This document shows, piece by piece, positions 15,293-25,504 of a stretch of 64,000 bases of DNA (position 1 is the first letter of the stretch; every line of letters starts with the position of its first letter). The position numbers and the translations under genes are program-made. The notes beneath the pieces were generated by a model, which did no database searches, had not been told where the DNA came from, and worked only from the letters and a program-made list of their open reading frames with translations. Source of the DNA: Aliiglaciecola lipolytica (GTDB lineage: Bacteria; Pseudomonadota; Gammaproteobacteria; Enterobacterales; Alteromonadaceae); NCBI RefSeq assembly GCF_018860635.1, contig NZ_JAHKPT010000025.1, positions 1 to 64,000 of the forward strand, in the 5' to 3' direction.

Positions 15293-16390
15293 CTACCCTC
15301 TGCCAAACGCGGCTCTAAACCGCACTCCAATCGGACGACCTTTGACCACTAATGTTACTCCAATTAGCAACACCACAGCATGCACCCACCATAATCCAAA
15401 AGCAGGGGGGATTTTACCATCCTCTAATACTTTTCTGCCTGCCATCAATAACATAAAGTATCCAAGATAAAGTAATAATGCAGGGAACATTTTGCCAAAT
15501 CGGCCTTGCCGTGGGTCTACTGAACTCAATGGAACAGCAATTAAAATAAGGAAAGGCAAAGACAACGGGATTGCAATCCGCCATTGTAATTCAGCAATCG
15601 CTTCAATACTGTCATCCTCCAATAGATCCATAGTCGGGATGGCGGTCATTTTACGGCGCTTTTGTTCGGCTTCCCGTTCTGAAATTTCAATTTGGTACTG
15701 ATCGAATTCAACAACTCGGTAATCCCTTTTGCCCCGTTTACCTTCATATTGAACCCCTTGTTGCAAAATTAATTGCTGTGAGCCTTCGTCATCCAAACTG
15801 ACTTTACCCTTTTGAGAATAGACAATATGCACCTCTTGTTCGTCGCGTTTGTCGTGCTGTGCAAGAAACACTTTGTTCAATGAAGCATTATCTGAATCTA
15901 TTTCATGGACAAATATCACCGCCTTACGATTGGCCGTTTCTTGAAAGCGACCAGCGATTAACGCAGTCAAACCACTTTCGGCACCGGCTTTTTCTTGCAA
16001 TTGATATTCACTTTCAACGGACAAGGGAGCCAACCACAAGGTTAAAGTGGCGGTCACTACCATCATCAATACCGACAGCACCAACATCACTCTAGTGATA
16101 TACCATTCGCTGATGCCACAGGCTCTCATCACCGACATTTCACTGTCTACGTACATGCGTCCATGGGCTAACATCACTCCGAGGAATAAGCTCAAGGGTA
16201 AGATTAAAGATGCCAAATAAGGGGTGCTCAAGGCCAAAAAGCCTAGCACTAAACTGGCAGGAATTTCGCCGTCGGAGGCGTCTGCCAATACCCGCACGAA
16301 ATTACGTGTGAGGAAAATGGCCATAATGACAAGAAACACAGCCAATTGTGACTTTACGGTTTCTTTAAGTAAATAGCGGAATATCAGCAC
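15293..16390 (-). CDS. lptF: LPS export ABC transporter permease LptF
   Basis: A 365-residue partner permease of LptG. The start is GTG at 16390, giving MLIFRYLLKETVKSQLAVF, which aligns with the known LptF N-terminus. Motifs LILPLSLFLGVMLAHGRMY and SEMSVMRACGIS near the first membrane bundle and IAVPLSSVDPRQGRFGKMFP in the second are characteristic. The usual divergent neighbour pepA lies 243 bases away, a conserved gammaproteobacterial order. Confidence 0.95.
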   Translation of the reverse strand: MLIFRYLLKETVKSQLAVFLVIMAIFLTRNFVRVLADASDGEIPASLVLGFLALSTPYLASLILPLSLFLGVMLAHGRMYVDSEMSVMRACGISEWYITRVMLVLSVLMMVVTATLTLWLAPLSVESEYQLQEKAGAESGLTALIAGRFQETANRKAVIFVHEIDSDNASLNKVFLAQHDKRDEQEVHIVYSQKGKVSLDDEGSQQLILQQGVQYEGKRGKRDYRVVEFDQYQIEISEREAEQKRRKMTAIPTMDLLEDDSIEAIAELQWRIAIPLSLPFLILIAVPLSSVDPRQGRFGKMFPALLLYLGYFMLLMAGRKVLEDGKIPPAFGLWWVHAVVLLIGVTLVVKGRPIGVRFRAAFGRG

Positions 16391-16633
16391 TTTTTGTCCA
16401 AGGGAAAAGTCGCTTTTTTAGTGGCATGATGCGAATTTTTAAGTAAACTTAGTGTTTTGACAAGTTTAATGTATGAATGACTTTAAATAAAGCCACTCTT
16501 GGACTTGAATTTCTTCGAATCTGTCAGGCAATAGCAAAAAGACAGACAATCCTGAAAATATATTGCTGACTGATTGCTGGTCATTATTTGAATAACATAG
16601 CATCAGTTACTTCGATTACAATGAGGAATTAGC

Positions 16634-18139
16634 ATGGAATTTAGCGTAAAAAGCGGTAGCCCTGAAAAGCAACGCAGCGCTTGTATAGTCGTTGGTGTAT
16701 TTGAACCCCGACGTTTAACCTCAGTAGCAGAACAACTAGACGAAATCAGCGAAGGTTATATCAGTAACCTGTTACGACGAGGCGACTTGGAAGGCAAAGC
16801 CGGCCAAATGCTGTTGCTTCACCATGTCCCTAATATTCTAAGTGAAAGAGTATTATTGGTTGGTTGCGGAAAAGAACGTGAATTAGACGAACGTCAGTAC
16901 AAGCAAATTATCGATAAAACCATCAAGACACTTAACGAAACTGGCTCGATGGAAGCGGTGTGTTTCTTAAGTGAACTGCATGTTAAAGGTCGAGATGTTT
17001 ATTGGAAAGTCCGCCAAGCAGTAGAAACAACTCAAGACTCACTATACACCTTCTTACAACTCAAAACTAAAAAAGGCGAGCCCCGTCGTCCGTTGCGTAA
17101 AATTGTTTTCAATGTGCCGACTCGTCGCGAATTGCCTGCTGGCGAACGTGCTGTTGAGCACGGATTGGCTATTTCAGCTGGAATGAAAACCACAAGAGAT
17201 GTAGCTAACATGCCACCTAATATTTGTAATCCAGCATATTTGTTGGAACAAGCAAAAATATTAGAAAAAGATTACGCCAGCATCAAAATTGAGTCGGTAA
17301 ATGAAGCGCAAATGGCCGAATTACAAATGAACTCTTATCTGGCTGTCGGGCGTGGTTCAGTTAACGAATCGATTATGACTATTATTCATCACAATGGCGG
17401 CCCGAAAGATCAGGCGCCAGTAGTCTTGGTCGGCAAAGGACTGACTTTTGATTCAGGTGGTATTTCTATTAAGCCAGGCGAAGGCATGGACGAAATGAAA
17501 TATGACATGGGTGGTGCAGCGGGCGTGTTAGGTACTATGCATGCCATTGCCGCCCTGAACATTCCACTCAATGTGATTGGCGTTTTAGCTGGCTGTGAAA
17601 ACATGCCCGATGCCAACGCATATCGTCCAGGTGATATTCTAACAACCATGTCAGGGCAAACTGTCGAAGTTCTGAATACCGACGCCGAAGGTCGTTTGGT
17701 GTTATGTGATGCATTGACCTACGTAGAAAGATTTGACCCTGAGTTAGTTGTTGATATGGCTACCTTAACCGGTGCTTGTATCGTTGCCTTAGGAGCCCAT
17801 GCATCTGCCGTATTGAGTAATCACAATCCTTTAGCTCACGAACTGCTAAATGCTTCAGAGCAAAGTGGTGATAAAGCTTGGCGCTTACCTTTGTGGGATG
17901 AATATCAATCACAACTGGATAGCCCATTTGCAGACATGACCAACTTAGGTGGACGTGCAGCAGGTACCATAACAGCGGCCTGCTTCTTGTCTCGTTTCAC
18001 TAAAAAATATAACTGGGCGCATATGGATATTGCTGGCACGGCATGGCGCAGTGGCAAAGACAAAGGTGCGACCGGAAGACCCGTGCCTATGATGACCCAG
18101 TTTTTGATGAATCGTGCAGGACTGGAAACTGAAGAGTAA
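16634..18139 (+). CDS. pepA: Leucyl aminopeptidase (cytosol aminopeptidase) PepA
   Basis: A 501-residue M17 metallopeptidase that removes N-terminal residues from peptides; in E. coli PepA is also a DNA-binding accessory factor. The catalytic C-terminal domain shows [19 protein letters not shown] (metal and catalytic Lys region), YDMGGAAG and the M17 signature [10 protein letters not shown]. The ATG at 16634 is preceded by GAGGAA. The stop codon shares one base with the holC start (TAATG), so the genes are coupled. Confidence 0.96.
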   Translation: MEFSVKSGSPEKQRSACIVVGVFEPRRLTSVAEQLDEISEGYISNLLRRGDLEGKAGQMLLLHHVPNILSERVLLVGCGKERELDERQYKQIIDKTIKTLNETGSMEAVCFLSELHVKGRDVYWKVRQAVETTQDSLYTFLQLKTKKGEPRRPLRKIVFNVPTRRELPAGERAVEHGLAISAGMKTTRDVANMPPNICNPAYLLEQAKILEKDYASIKIESVNEAQMAELQMNSYLAVGRGSVNESIMTIIHHNGGPKDQAPVVLVGKGLTFDSGGISIKPGEGMDEMKYDMGGAAGVLGTMHAIAALNIPLNVIGVLAGCENMPDANAYRPGDILTTMSGQTVEVLNTDAEGRLVLCDALTYVERFDPELVVDMATLTGACIVALGAHASAVLSNHNPLAHELLNASEQSGDKAWRLPLWDEYQSQLDSPFADMTNLGGRAAGTITAACFLSRFTKKYNWAHMDIAGTAWRSGKDKGATGRPVPMMTQFLMNRAGLETEE

Positions 18140-18597
18140 TGACTGATGTTACTTTTTACATGCTAGAAAAAGCAGATGAAGAGCATCCTGCGCATTGGCT
18201 AACAGCATGTGAATTAGCCGCCAATAGCTATCGTAATAAGCGCCGTTGTTTAGTTATCTGTGACGATAAAAAAACAGCTGAAGCCTTCGATGAGCTTCTT
18301 TGGCAGCAACCACTGGAGGCTTTTGTCCCCCACAATTTAAGTGGCGAAGGCCCAAGTGGAGGCGCTCCAGTGGAAATATGCTGGCAGGTGAATAACCCCG
18401 GCAATAGGCCAGTGGTAATCAACCTTGCCAACCAAGTGCCCAGCGACGCTCAGCGCTTCAAACAAATATTCGATTTTGTGCCCGCAGAAGAAACCGCTAA
18501 GCAACAGGCTCGAGAAAGATATAAACAATACCGCGCAGCAGGATTAAACATGCATAACCTGCCCGCGAGTAGCATTAATGAGAATCAACATGGATAA
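18139..18597 (+). CDS. holC: DNA polymerase III subunit chi
   Basis: A 152-residue protein of the usual HolC length. The N-terminus [15 protein letters not shown], the [20 protein letters not shown] segment and the [21 protein letters not shown]-terminal region match chi. In the clamp loader it joins the gamma/tau complex through psi and binds single-stranded DNA binding protein. Its position between pepA and valS is the classic order. It overlaps both: one base with pepA and eight bases with valS. Confidence 0.93.
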   Translation: MTDVTFYMLEKADEEHPAHWLTACELAANSYRNKRRCLVICDDKKTAEAFDELLWQQPLEAFVPHNLSGEGPSGGAPVEICWQVNNPGNRPVVINLANQVPSDAQRFKQIFDFVPAEETAKQQARERYKQYRAAGLNMHNLPASSINENQHG

Positions 18598-21355
18598 GAC
18601 TTTTAGTCCACAGAATATCGAACAAGCCCGTTACCAACTCTGGGAACAAAAAGGCTATTTTAAAGCCAGCGGAAAAGGTGACCCTTACTGTATTTTGTTA
18701 CCACCACCGAATGTTACTGGTAACCTACATATGGGACATGCTTTCCAGCATACCATCATGGATTCACTGATTCGTTATCACCGAATGAAAGGCGATAATA
18801 CTCTCTGGCAATGTGGAACTGACCATGCAGGTATTGCCACCCAAATGGTTGTAGAACGCCAATTAAATGCACAAGGTAAAACCCGCCATGATTTAGGCCG
18901 AGAAGCCTTTGTCGACAAAATCTGGGATTGGAAAGAGGAATCAGGCGGTAATATTACTCAACAAATGCGCCGCTTAGGTACTTCTCCAGACTGGGAAAGA
19001 GAAGCATTTACGATGAATCCTGACCTGTCTGAAGCAGTTCAAGAAGTATTTGTTAAATTGCACGAAGAAGGTCTAATTTATCGTGGTAAACGCCTAGTAA
19101 ACTGGGACCCAGTGTTACACACCGCAGTGTCTGATTTAGAAGTGTTAAACGAAGAAGAAGATGGCTTCATGTGGCACATGCGCTACCCGCTAACGGATGG
19201 CAGTGGCGAGTTGGTGGTAGCGACAACAAGACCAGAAACAATGCTTGGCGATACCGCCGTGGCAGTGCACCCAGATGATGAACGTTATCAAAGTTTAATT
19301 GGTAAAAGCATCACATTACCGCTAACTGGACGAGAAATTCCGATAATCGCTGATGATTATGTGGATCCGGAATTTGGTACTGGATGCGTGAAAATTACCC
19401 CAGCCCATGATTTTAACGATTATGAGATGGGTAAACGCCATAGCCTAGAAATGATTAATATTTTCACGGCAGACGCAAAAATAAATGATACCGCTCCGGA
19501 GCAATATCGAGGGCTAGACCGCTTTGATGGGCGTAAACAAATTGTCGCAGATTTAGAAGCGGCGGATATTTTAGTTAAAGTCGAAAATCACAAACTAAAA
19601 GTGCCTAGAGGCGATCGCACAGGTGCGGTAATCGAACCTTACTTAACAGACCAATGGTATGTTGCCGTTGAATCTTTAGCCAAACCTGCGATTGAAGCGG
19701 TAGAAAGCGGTGAGATAAAATTTGTCCCAGAAAACTGGAATAAGACCTATTACCAATGGATGTACAACATTCAAGATTGGTGTATTTCACGTCAATTATG
19801 GTGGGGCCATAGAATTCCAGCATGGTATGACGATAAAGGGGGAATATACGTAGGCCGCAATGAGGCCGAAGTGCGTGAAAAACACAATCTAGGCGCAGAT
19901 GTTAATTTACGCCAAGATGAAGACGTATTGGATACTTGGTTTTCATCCGCCCTTTGGCCATTCGCCACTATGGGCTGGCCGAAAGAGACACCGGAATTAG
20001 AAACTTTTGTGCCTAGTTCAGTGCTGGTAACTGGCTTCGACATTATCTTCTTCTGGGTAGCCAGAATGATCATGATGACCAAAAAATTCACCGGCAAGAT
20101 TCCCTTTAAAGAAATATACATCACTGGACTTATTCGTGATGAGCAAGGGGATAAAATGTCTAAATCGAAAGGCAACGTGCTTGATCCCATCGATTTAATT
20201 GACGGTATTACCTTAGAAGCGTTATTGGAAAAGCGTACCGCGGGCATGATGCAGCCGCAAAAAGCTAAAGCCATAACCAAACGCACGACAAAACAATTCC
20301 CAGATGGTATCAATGCCTATGGCACTGACGCGTTGCGTTTCACCTTTGCAGCAATGGCATCCACCAGCAGAGATATCAACTTTGATATGGGCAGAGTGGA
20401 AGGTTACCGTAACTTCTGCAATAAATTGTGGAATGCTTCACGTTTTGTATTAATGAATACCGAAGAACAAGATACCGGCATTCAGGGTGGTGAGTTGGAA
20501 TTAAGTCTCGCTGATAAATGGATTTGGGCACGTTTTCAACAAACCCTAAGTGAATTTGAATCGGCGATCAAAGATTATCGTTTTGATATTGCCGCCCAAG
20601 CTGTGTATGAATTCACTTGGAATCAATTCTGTGATTGGTACTTAGAGTTGTCTAAACCAGTTCTGAATGCTGAAACCAGCACTGATGCGCAAAAACGAGG
20701 CACTCGACATACACTTATCAATGTTCTGGAAAGTCTGTTGCGTCTTATGCACCCTATTATGCCATTTATTACGGACGAAATTTGGTTAAGAGTGGCACCT
20801 TTATGTGGGCTTGAAGGCGATAGCATCATGGAAAGACCATTTCCTGAATTAGATACTTCCCGTCAAAACGAAAGTGTATTAGCCGATATTGAATGGGTGA
20901 AAAGCTTCATTGTAGGAATACGTAACATTCGTGGTGAAATGGATATATCACCCAATAAACCCCTCAATGTACTTTTAAAAAATGTCAGTGACAAAGATCA
21001 GTCTCGCTTAGACTTGAGTGAGAGTTTCTTAGCAAAAATGGCGAAGCTTGAGAGCATTACAGAGCTGAAAGCCGGCGATAAAGCGCCAGCCTCAGCGACA
21101 GCACTTGTGGGCGAAATGGAAATTCTTATCCCAATGGCAGGTCTGATAGATAAAGACGCGGAACTATCGCGAATTGCTAAAGCCTTGGACAAAATCGAAA
21201 AAGATTTTGCCCGTACACAAGGTAAACTGAGCAATGAGAAATTTGTCAGCAATGCTCCTGAAGCTGTTATTAACAAAGAAAAAGCTAAATTGGATGACTT
21301 CCAAATGCAGATAAATAAACTCAACGAACAGCGAGATACAATTCAAGCACTCTGA
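18590..21355 (+). CDS. valS: Valyl-tRNA synthetase
   Basis: A 921-residue class I synthetase. I chose the ATG at 18590 ([11 protein letters not shown]), which fits the E. coli start; an ATG four codons upstream is also open. The HIGH-type motif is [15 protein letters not shown], the KMSKS motif is [13 protein letters not shown], and the editing domain with [15 protein letters not shown] is present. The C-terminal coiled coil (about 850-921) shows [13 protein letters not shown]. It charges tRNA-Val and edits threonyl products. A strong terminator follows. Confidence 0.97.
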   Translation: MDKTFSPQNIEQARYQLWEQKGYFKASGKGDPYCILLPPPNVTGNLHMGHAFQHTIMDSLIRYHRMKGDNTLWQCGTDHAGIATQMVVERQLNAQGKTRHDLGREAFVDKIWDWKEESGGNITQQMRRLGTSPDWEREAFTMNPDLSEAVQEVFVKLHEEGLIYRGKRLVNWDPVLHTAVSDLEVLNEEEDGFMWHMRYPLTDGSGELVVATTRPETMLGDTAVAVHPDDERYQSLIGKSITLPLTGREIPIIADDYVDPEFGTGCVKITPAHDFNDYEMGKRHSLEMINIFTADAKINDTAPEQYRGLDRFDGRKQIVADLEAADILVKVENHKLKVPRGDRTGAVIEPYLTDQWYVAVESLAKPAIEAVESGEIKFVPENWNKTYYQWMYNIQDWCISRQLWWGHRIPAWYDDKGGIYVGRNEAEVREKHNLGADVNLRQDEDVLDTWFSSALWPFATMGWPKETPELETFVPSSVLVTGFDIIFFWVARMIMMTKKFTGKIPFKEIYITGLIRDEQGDKMSKSKGNVLDPIDLIDGITLEALLEKRTAGMMQPQKAKAITKRTTKQFPDGINAYGTDALRFTFAAMASTSRDINFDMGRVEGYRNFCNKLWNASRFVLMNTEEQDTGIQGGELELSLADKWIWARFQQTLSEFESAIKDYRFDIAAQAVYEFTWNQFCDWYLELSKPVLNAETSTDAQKRGTRHTLINVLESLLRLMHPIMPFITDEIWLRVAPLCGLEGDSIMERPFPELDTSRQNESVLADIEWVKSFIVGIRNIRGEMDISPNKPLNVLLKNVSDKDQSRLDLSESFLAKMAKLESITELKAGDKAPASATALVGEMEILIPMAGLIDKDAELSRIAKALDKIEKDFARTQGKLSNEKFVSNAPEAVINKEKAKLDDFQMQINKLNEQRDTIQAL

Positions 21356-21376
21356 GTTTAATCTTTTTCTAAACAC

Positions 21377-21401
21377 AAACCCCGGTTGTACCGGGGTTTT
21401 T
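21377..21401 (+). terminator. Intrinsic terminator of the pepA-holC-valS unit
   Basis: AAACCCCGG and CCGGGGTTT pair around TTGTA and are followed by further T. It lies 22 bases after the valS stop, a clear rho-independent terminator. Confidence 0.9.
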
Positions 21402-21409
21402 AGTTTCTG

Positions 21410-21436
21410 CGCTAGTTAGCTCAGTGCTAACTGGCG
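21410..21436. repeat. Inverted repeat downstream of valS
   Basis: CGCTAGTTAGC and GCTAACTGGCG pair (one G-T type mismatch) around TCAGT. It lies between the convergent valS and DUF445 genes without a T run. It may be a second, weaker terminator or mRNA end structure. Confidence 0.4.
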
Positions 21437-21500
21437 AGAACAATGAAAAAGGCTTAAGTCAGCTTATACCTAGTCGTCATCAAGTTAGCCATCCCTCGGT

Positions 21501-22202
21501 CTACACAAAGATTGCCGCTATTAAACCAATTAAACCACCGAAAACACCTCCCCATACCACTAACCAAGCCAAATGCTGTTTAATCATTTGTTGTACGAGT
21601 ACTTTTACCATGGTTGGCGTGAGCTCATTTAAACGCTGCTCAACAATTTTATTAATATTTGCTATGAGATCGTCATTGGAATTGGATCCAGCGAGTTGCT
21701 CTTGCAGAGCAGCCATAAATGCTGGGTCTTGAACTATACCTTCAAGTGATGTTTCCATTTTAGTAACAAAGGGCTGTTTGAGGGGCTCTAAGGCTGCTTC
21801 ACCTCCAAACATACCAAGCATTTGCCCAAATGAAGACTCTTTAATCACCGCTATCAACGAATCAAACGTGGGGTTTAAATCCACTTTTTTGAGCAGCGCG
21901 CCCACATGTATAGCTAAAGAAGGTTTATTATCCGTCAAGAAACGTTGAATATTTTCGCTATTAAAAAACTGTTCCATAATCAAATTTCGAATACCTAATT
22001 TGAAGTCTTCAAAATGCTCAGGAATCACGCCAGAACCGTATAATCCAGGGACTTTTTCAAATAACATATGAACGGCTAACCAGTTGGTAAGTGCCCCTGA
22101 CAAAGCAAATAACCCCACGGTTTTCACTATGCTATTATCTAAACCGAAACCAACCAACACTAACAATGCGGCCAAACCATTAGTGGCAATACTTTTATTC
22201 AA
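21501..22202 (-). CDS. DUF445 family inner membrane protein
   Basis: A 233-residue protein starting with TTG at 22202, six bases after GGAG. It has an N-terminal membrane segment (about 8-38) with LSGALTNWLAVHMLFEKVPGLYGSGVIPE, the typical DUF445 sequence, a helical middle part, and a C-terminal membrane hairpin (WLVVWGGVFGGLIGLIAAIFV in the last 20 or so residues). Family members are membrane-anchored and of unknown function. It stands alone, convergent with valS. Confidence 0.85.
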   Translation of the reverse strand: MNKSIATNGLAALLVLVGFGLDNSIVKTVGLFALSGALTNWLAVHMLFEKVPGLYGSGVIPEHFEDFKLGIRNLIMEQFFNSENIQRFLTDNKPSLAIHVGALLKKVDLNPTFDSLIAVIKESSFGQMLGMFGGEAALEPLKQPFVTKMETSLEGIVQDPAFMAALQEQLAGSNSNDDLIANINKIVEQRLNELTPTMVKVLVQQMIKQHLAWLVVWGGVFGGLIGLIAAIFV

Positions 22203-22365
22203 ACTTAATCTCCGCTAAATACAAAAGGGTGAGTTAATACAACATTCAAAACTGTGGCGAGCATGCTAGCCTAAGTCAGCCCAAATTGGCATATCAAGGT
22301 AGATATTGTTTGATACAAAAACTTCAAGATCTTAAATAAAATTTCTTTGTACAAATTAGCCCCAT

Positions 22366-22388
22366 AAAAAAAGGGAGCCTAAGCTCCC
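22366..22388 (-). terminator. Intrinsic terminator of the GlyGly-CTERM-like gene
   Basis: On the minus strand GGGAGC-TTAG-GCTCCC is followed by seven T. It lies just after the stop of the gene ending at 22411. Confidence 0.9.
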
Positions 22389-22410
22389 AGAAAATCTTAC
22401 CTAACCAAAC

Positions 22411-23175
22411 CTAACTTCTTGTGAAAAATACTCTTCCCATTAGTATTGGTATTAACAACAAGGTAAGAAATCCAAAACTTCCACCGTGTTCAGTGACGAT
22501 AATTACTTGTGGCTGTTCGTAACTTTGACTCTCAAGTGTGAGTAAACTTAAGTCTGCATCACTATATCCATCAGAGATCGCGACTAAACGATTGTCATAG
22601 GTGTCATAGAGTTCAATTAACAACTCATAATCACCGGGAGGAAAACCAGTTTGCAGGTCACTCTCAATAACATAGCTATCTGAACTAGAATCACCGTTGA
22701 TAAAAAATAGCGAGGTAGTGTGATATTCTTCAAATACGTCACCTCTTGCCAAATATAAACGGGCATAAACTTCCGCTTCGGTATAAATAGTGTCGGCATC
22801 AAATTCCAGAGTGAATCCAGAGTAATATCCGTCAGCATCGCGATCTATATCTAAAAATACGGTTGCATCGTAAATCCAAAAATCAGGATCGTCTTCGACC
22901 ATACGTAAATCACGATCAAGTGGCCTAGTTAAAGGCGCTGCCGCTTGCCGCATTTTGTGGGCTTCAGCTTTATCTAATGAAACTGACTCCATTGATTGTT
23001 TTTGAACACTTCCCGGTACGCCTTTTTTGTTCACTTGAGCTAACACTGAACCGTATTGAGATTCTGTAGAAGTAACACTGATGGATTCCGTTGTATCACT
23101 TTGCGCACTCAAGGCTGAAAACGAAGCGATTGAGAACATTAGTGAAAAAGTACTAATTAATGTAAATCGGGTCAT
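22411..23175 (-). CDS. Exported protein with GlyGly-CTERM-like anchor
   Basis: A 254-residue protein. I chose the ATG at 23175, which has GGAG five bases upstream, over the codon at 23223. Residues 1-25 are a signal peptide ending ALSAQ. The mature part has a repeated Thr/Ser-rich start, then a beta-sandwich-like region with paired acidic motifs (DPDFWIYDATVFLDIDRDADGYY and GDYELLIELYDTYDN, each quoted only in part elsewhere). The C-terminus has GGSFGFLTLLLIP followed by a basic end (GRVFFTRS), the layout of GlyGly-CTERM sorting signals processed by rhombosortase. The protein is probably surface-attached or released. A strong terminator follows. Specific function unknown. Confidence 0.78.
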   Translation of the reverse strand: MTRFTLISTFSLMFSIASFSALSAQSDTTESISVTSTESQYGSVLAQVNKKGVPGSVQKQSMESVSLDKAEAHKMRQAAAPLTRPLDRDLRMVEDDPDFWIYDATVFLDIDRDADGYYSGFTLEFDADTIYTEAEVYARLYLARGDVFEEYHTTSLFFINGDSSSDSYVIESDLQTGFPPGDYELLIELYDTYDNRLVAISDGYSDADLSLLTLESQSYEQPQVIIVTEHGGSFGFLTLLLIPILMGRVFFTRS

Positions 23176-23748
23176 GCTTACTCCAAAAACTTTCCTGTTA
23201 ATCTGAGAATCATTGTGGACCAATTAAGATGAATAAAAGCTGAAGGGATGCTTAACTGTGTTCTTATAGCCCACATTTTATTCCGCGAACTGTGAGCAAA
23301 TAACAACAAACAGCGAAAGAACTGAACGCTACTTGCTACTGGTGCATCAAATAAGCTTCGAAAAATTGACTAGCAACAACCAGTTTGAGCTTAGTTACCG
23401 CGCAAGGTATTCCTAAATTCTCGCGTTTTGATGTAAAAAACAGTTAATTCTTTTAACAACTCCTTGTTAAACATAGGCTGCAAGGCATTTTGTAATTAAA
23501 TTACAATACAACTTTCATATAAAAATAAGAAAAGATATATCTTTATGATATATGGAAAAACCTAACAAACCAACTAAATCAATAACTTAGAGTCAAATGT
23601 AACGTTTTCCGGAAGCGTGTAACACAATTTTAATCAAACCTATACAGTATAAAAACAACATTAAACTGAAATTTAATTACAATAAAGTCACTGGTTAGGT
23701 AATCAGTGATTCAAAATTTATTTTATATTTATTAAATAGGTGTCCATT
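23176..23748. other. AT-rich divergent intergenic region
   Basis: About 570 bases between divergent genes with no supported reading frame. It contains the palindrome at 23490-23506, a related sequence TTAATTACAATAA near 23673, and the inverted repeat TCACTG-N10-CAGTGA at 23688-23709 close to the DUF3718 start. It probably holds two promoters. Confidence 0.45.
23490..23506. promoter_or_regulatory. AT-rich perfect palindrome, operator candidate
   Basis: TTGTAATTAAATTACAA has 8-bp perfect arms around a central A. Part of it recurs about 180 bases downstream, nearer the DUF3718 gene. A binding site is possible; the regulator is unknown. Confidence 0.35.
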
Positions 23749-24072
23749 ATGAAAAAATTAGTATTAGCAAGTTTGCTTGCCCTATCTGTTCCATTTACAG
23801 CTTCAGCTTCAGAGTCTTCTGCTGAAAGCGTAAAATTCATTGGTGATTTAGAGTATGCATCATTTTGTAAAGCAGTAGTCAACAACGACGTAGAGCTTTT
23901 CAAATTGTCATTAAACCGTTTTGTTGGCGAGCTAGGTTCTTCTAGAAAGCGTGTTCTTAAGCGTGTTTTAGCTGATAACAATGTTACTTGTTCTGGTCAA
24001 TCTTTGGTTGAATTTTCTGCAAAGCGCAACGCTACGCAAATAGGTTCATTCATTACTGCACAGGCTGAATAG
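23749..24072 (+). CDS. DUF3718 family exported protein
   Basis: A 107-residue protein starting at the ATG at 23749. Residues 1-21 are a signal peptide (VPFTASASES). The mature part has FCKAVVNNDVELFKLSLNR and a second Cys in NNVTCSGQSLVEF, the pattern of DUF3718 proteins found in Alteromonadales and relatives. Two cysteines probably form a disulfide in the periplasm. Function unknown. It appears to be a single-gene unit. Confidence 0.78.
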   Translation: MKKLVLASLLALSVPFTASASESSAESVKFIGDLEYASFCKAVVNNDVELFKLSLNRFVGELGSSRKRVLKRVLADNNVTCSGQSLVEFSAKRNATQIGSFITAQAE

Positions 24073-24134
24073 TGACTGTAGGTAGGCAAGCTGGAAATCA
24101 ATAATCCAGCTTGCTAAATCCTTCTATAACAAAA

Positions 24135-25286
24135 TTATCCTTTGGTAAGTAAAACTGCCATTCCTCGGTTGAAATGTCCAAGCCAAGTTTTACAATATTG
24201 ACCTTCCGCCGCTCTATTTATCTCAACCACTGCTCTTTTCTTAGGCTGTTGATTATGTCCAGTGTAAGCACGACTGTGAGTAATCGCATCAAAACTATCT
24301 AAAATGGCTAACAATCTTGCACCTTCACAGATATCTTTGTCCTTAATACCTAGTGGGTAGCCACTTCCATCGATGCGTTCGTGATGTTGCATCACAATTT
24401 TTCGAGCACTATTCCATTGATCAAGATGTTCTAATAATCTTGAGCTCTTATACACGTGTGAACGCACCAAATTAAACTCATTGGCAGTCAATTTACCTTC
24501 TTTGTGTAAAATACTAAGAGGCATAAAGGCCATTCCAAAATCGTGCACATAACAGGCTACGGCAAGCTGATCTTCTTCAATTGGATTACCCGCAATGCTA
24601 TTGATATAAAAAGCCAACTTTGCAATGCGATCTCCGCGGCCTTCCCAATACATAGAACGTCGCTCTATCGGTTTCATGAGTTCTCTGAAAAACAAAATGT
24701 CCATTTGTTTTTCATTACTTAACCCTTTAGGAATACCGGTATTAGCCAATGTGACTGACCGCGATGGTGTGGTTTCACCTGCAGCTTCTTCGATAACATC
24801 TGCTGCCGTGTGGTCTAAATCAGGATTGAGTAACAGTACCGCATCAGATAGCAGTTGCTCATGAGAAGCAGAATTTTCCGGGGTGATTTTCGCTACATGG
24901 TTAACTAACAGACGATACAGCTCTGGATCGTACTGAGCAAAACCCTTTTCGAAGCAACTTTCCACGAAGATTTTAACTCTGTCCATGGTTAGCAAAACCA
25001 GATCACTCATTGTACTGGTATATCTAACTTGGTTTTTGCGTAAAAAATCGAGCAGGTCTTCAACGTGTTGGAGCAACGGCAACAGAGGTTTAAAGTTAAC
25101 TAAGCCTAAATCCCCTTTGATAGTGTGCACTGAGCGAAAGAGCGAACGTTGCAGCTCGTTGTCTTCTGGTCGCAGCTCCAATTCAATTAGAGTTTGCTCA
25201 CTGGCCTCATAAAGTTCATTAATTTCATCGAGGAGATCATTCAAGATATCATCATCAAGATCTTCTGGAGTAAAGGTTTGCATCAA
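24135..25286 (-). CDS. Hpt domain fused to an HD-GYP-like domain
   Basis: A 383-residue cytoplasmic signalling protein. Residues about 10-130 form an Hpt domain with RSVHTIKGDLGLVNF, where His54 is the phosphotransfer residue. Residues about 205-375 form an HD-GYP-like domain with HD at 248-249 and HHERIDGSGYPLG. The metal site looks partly degraded: the first His of the GHSxRVA motif is Arg in EGRGDRIA, and the Lys of HDxGK is Met252 (HDFGM). Cyclic-di-GMP hydrolysis is therefore uncertain and a regulatory or binding role is possible. The Hpt domain implies input from a phosphorelay encoded elsewhere. It is a single gene, divergent from plsC. Confidence 0.88.
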   Translation of the reverse strand: MMQTFTPEDLDDDILNDLLDEINELYEASEQTLIELELRPEDNELQRSLFRSVHTIKGDLGLVNFKPLLPLLQHVEDLLDFLRKNQVRYTSTMSDLVLLTMDRVKIFVESCFEKGFAQYDPELYRLLVNHVAKITPENSASHEQLLSDAVLLLNPDLDHTAADVIEEAAGETTPSRSVTLANTGIPKGLSNEKQMDILFFRELMKPIERRSMYWEGRGDRIAKLAFYINSIAGNPIEEDQLAVACYVHDFGMAFMPLSILHKEGKLTANEFNLVRSHVYKSSRLLEHLDQWNSARKIVMQHHERIDGSGYPLGIKDKDICEGARLLAILDSFDAITHSRAYTGHNQQPKKRAVVEINRAAEGQYCKTWLGHFNRGMAVLLTKG

Positions 25287-25504
25287 TTTGATTTACCTCA
25301 AGCAATATCACAAAGTTCAATAATAACTAATAGTTATCGACCATCTGAACACGATCTACACAGCATATCTCTACTTTATTGGTTAAGCACTGCCGTGAAC
25401 AGAGTTAATTTCTGAAAAAGTCGCTTATAACTAGATTAGGTTAAGATTTGGTATTAATCAGAAACATTGTATACTCACCGCCCATTTTTTATTTGAGAGT
25501 ACAC

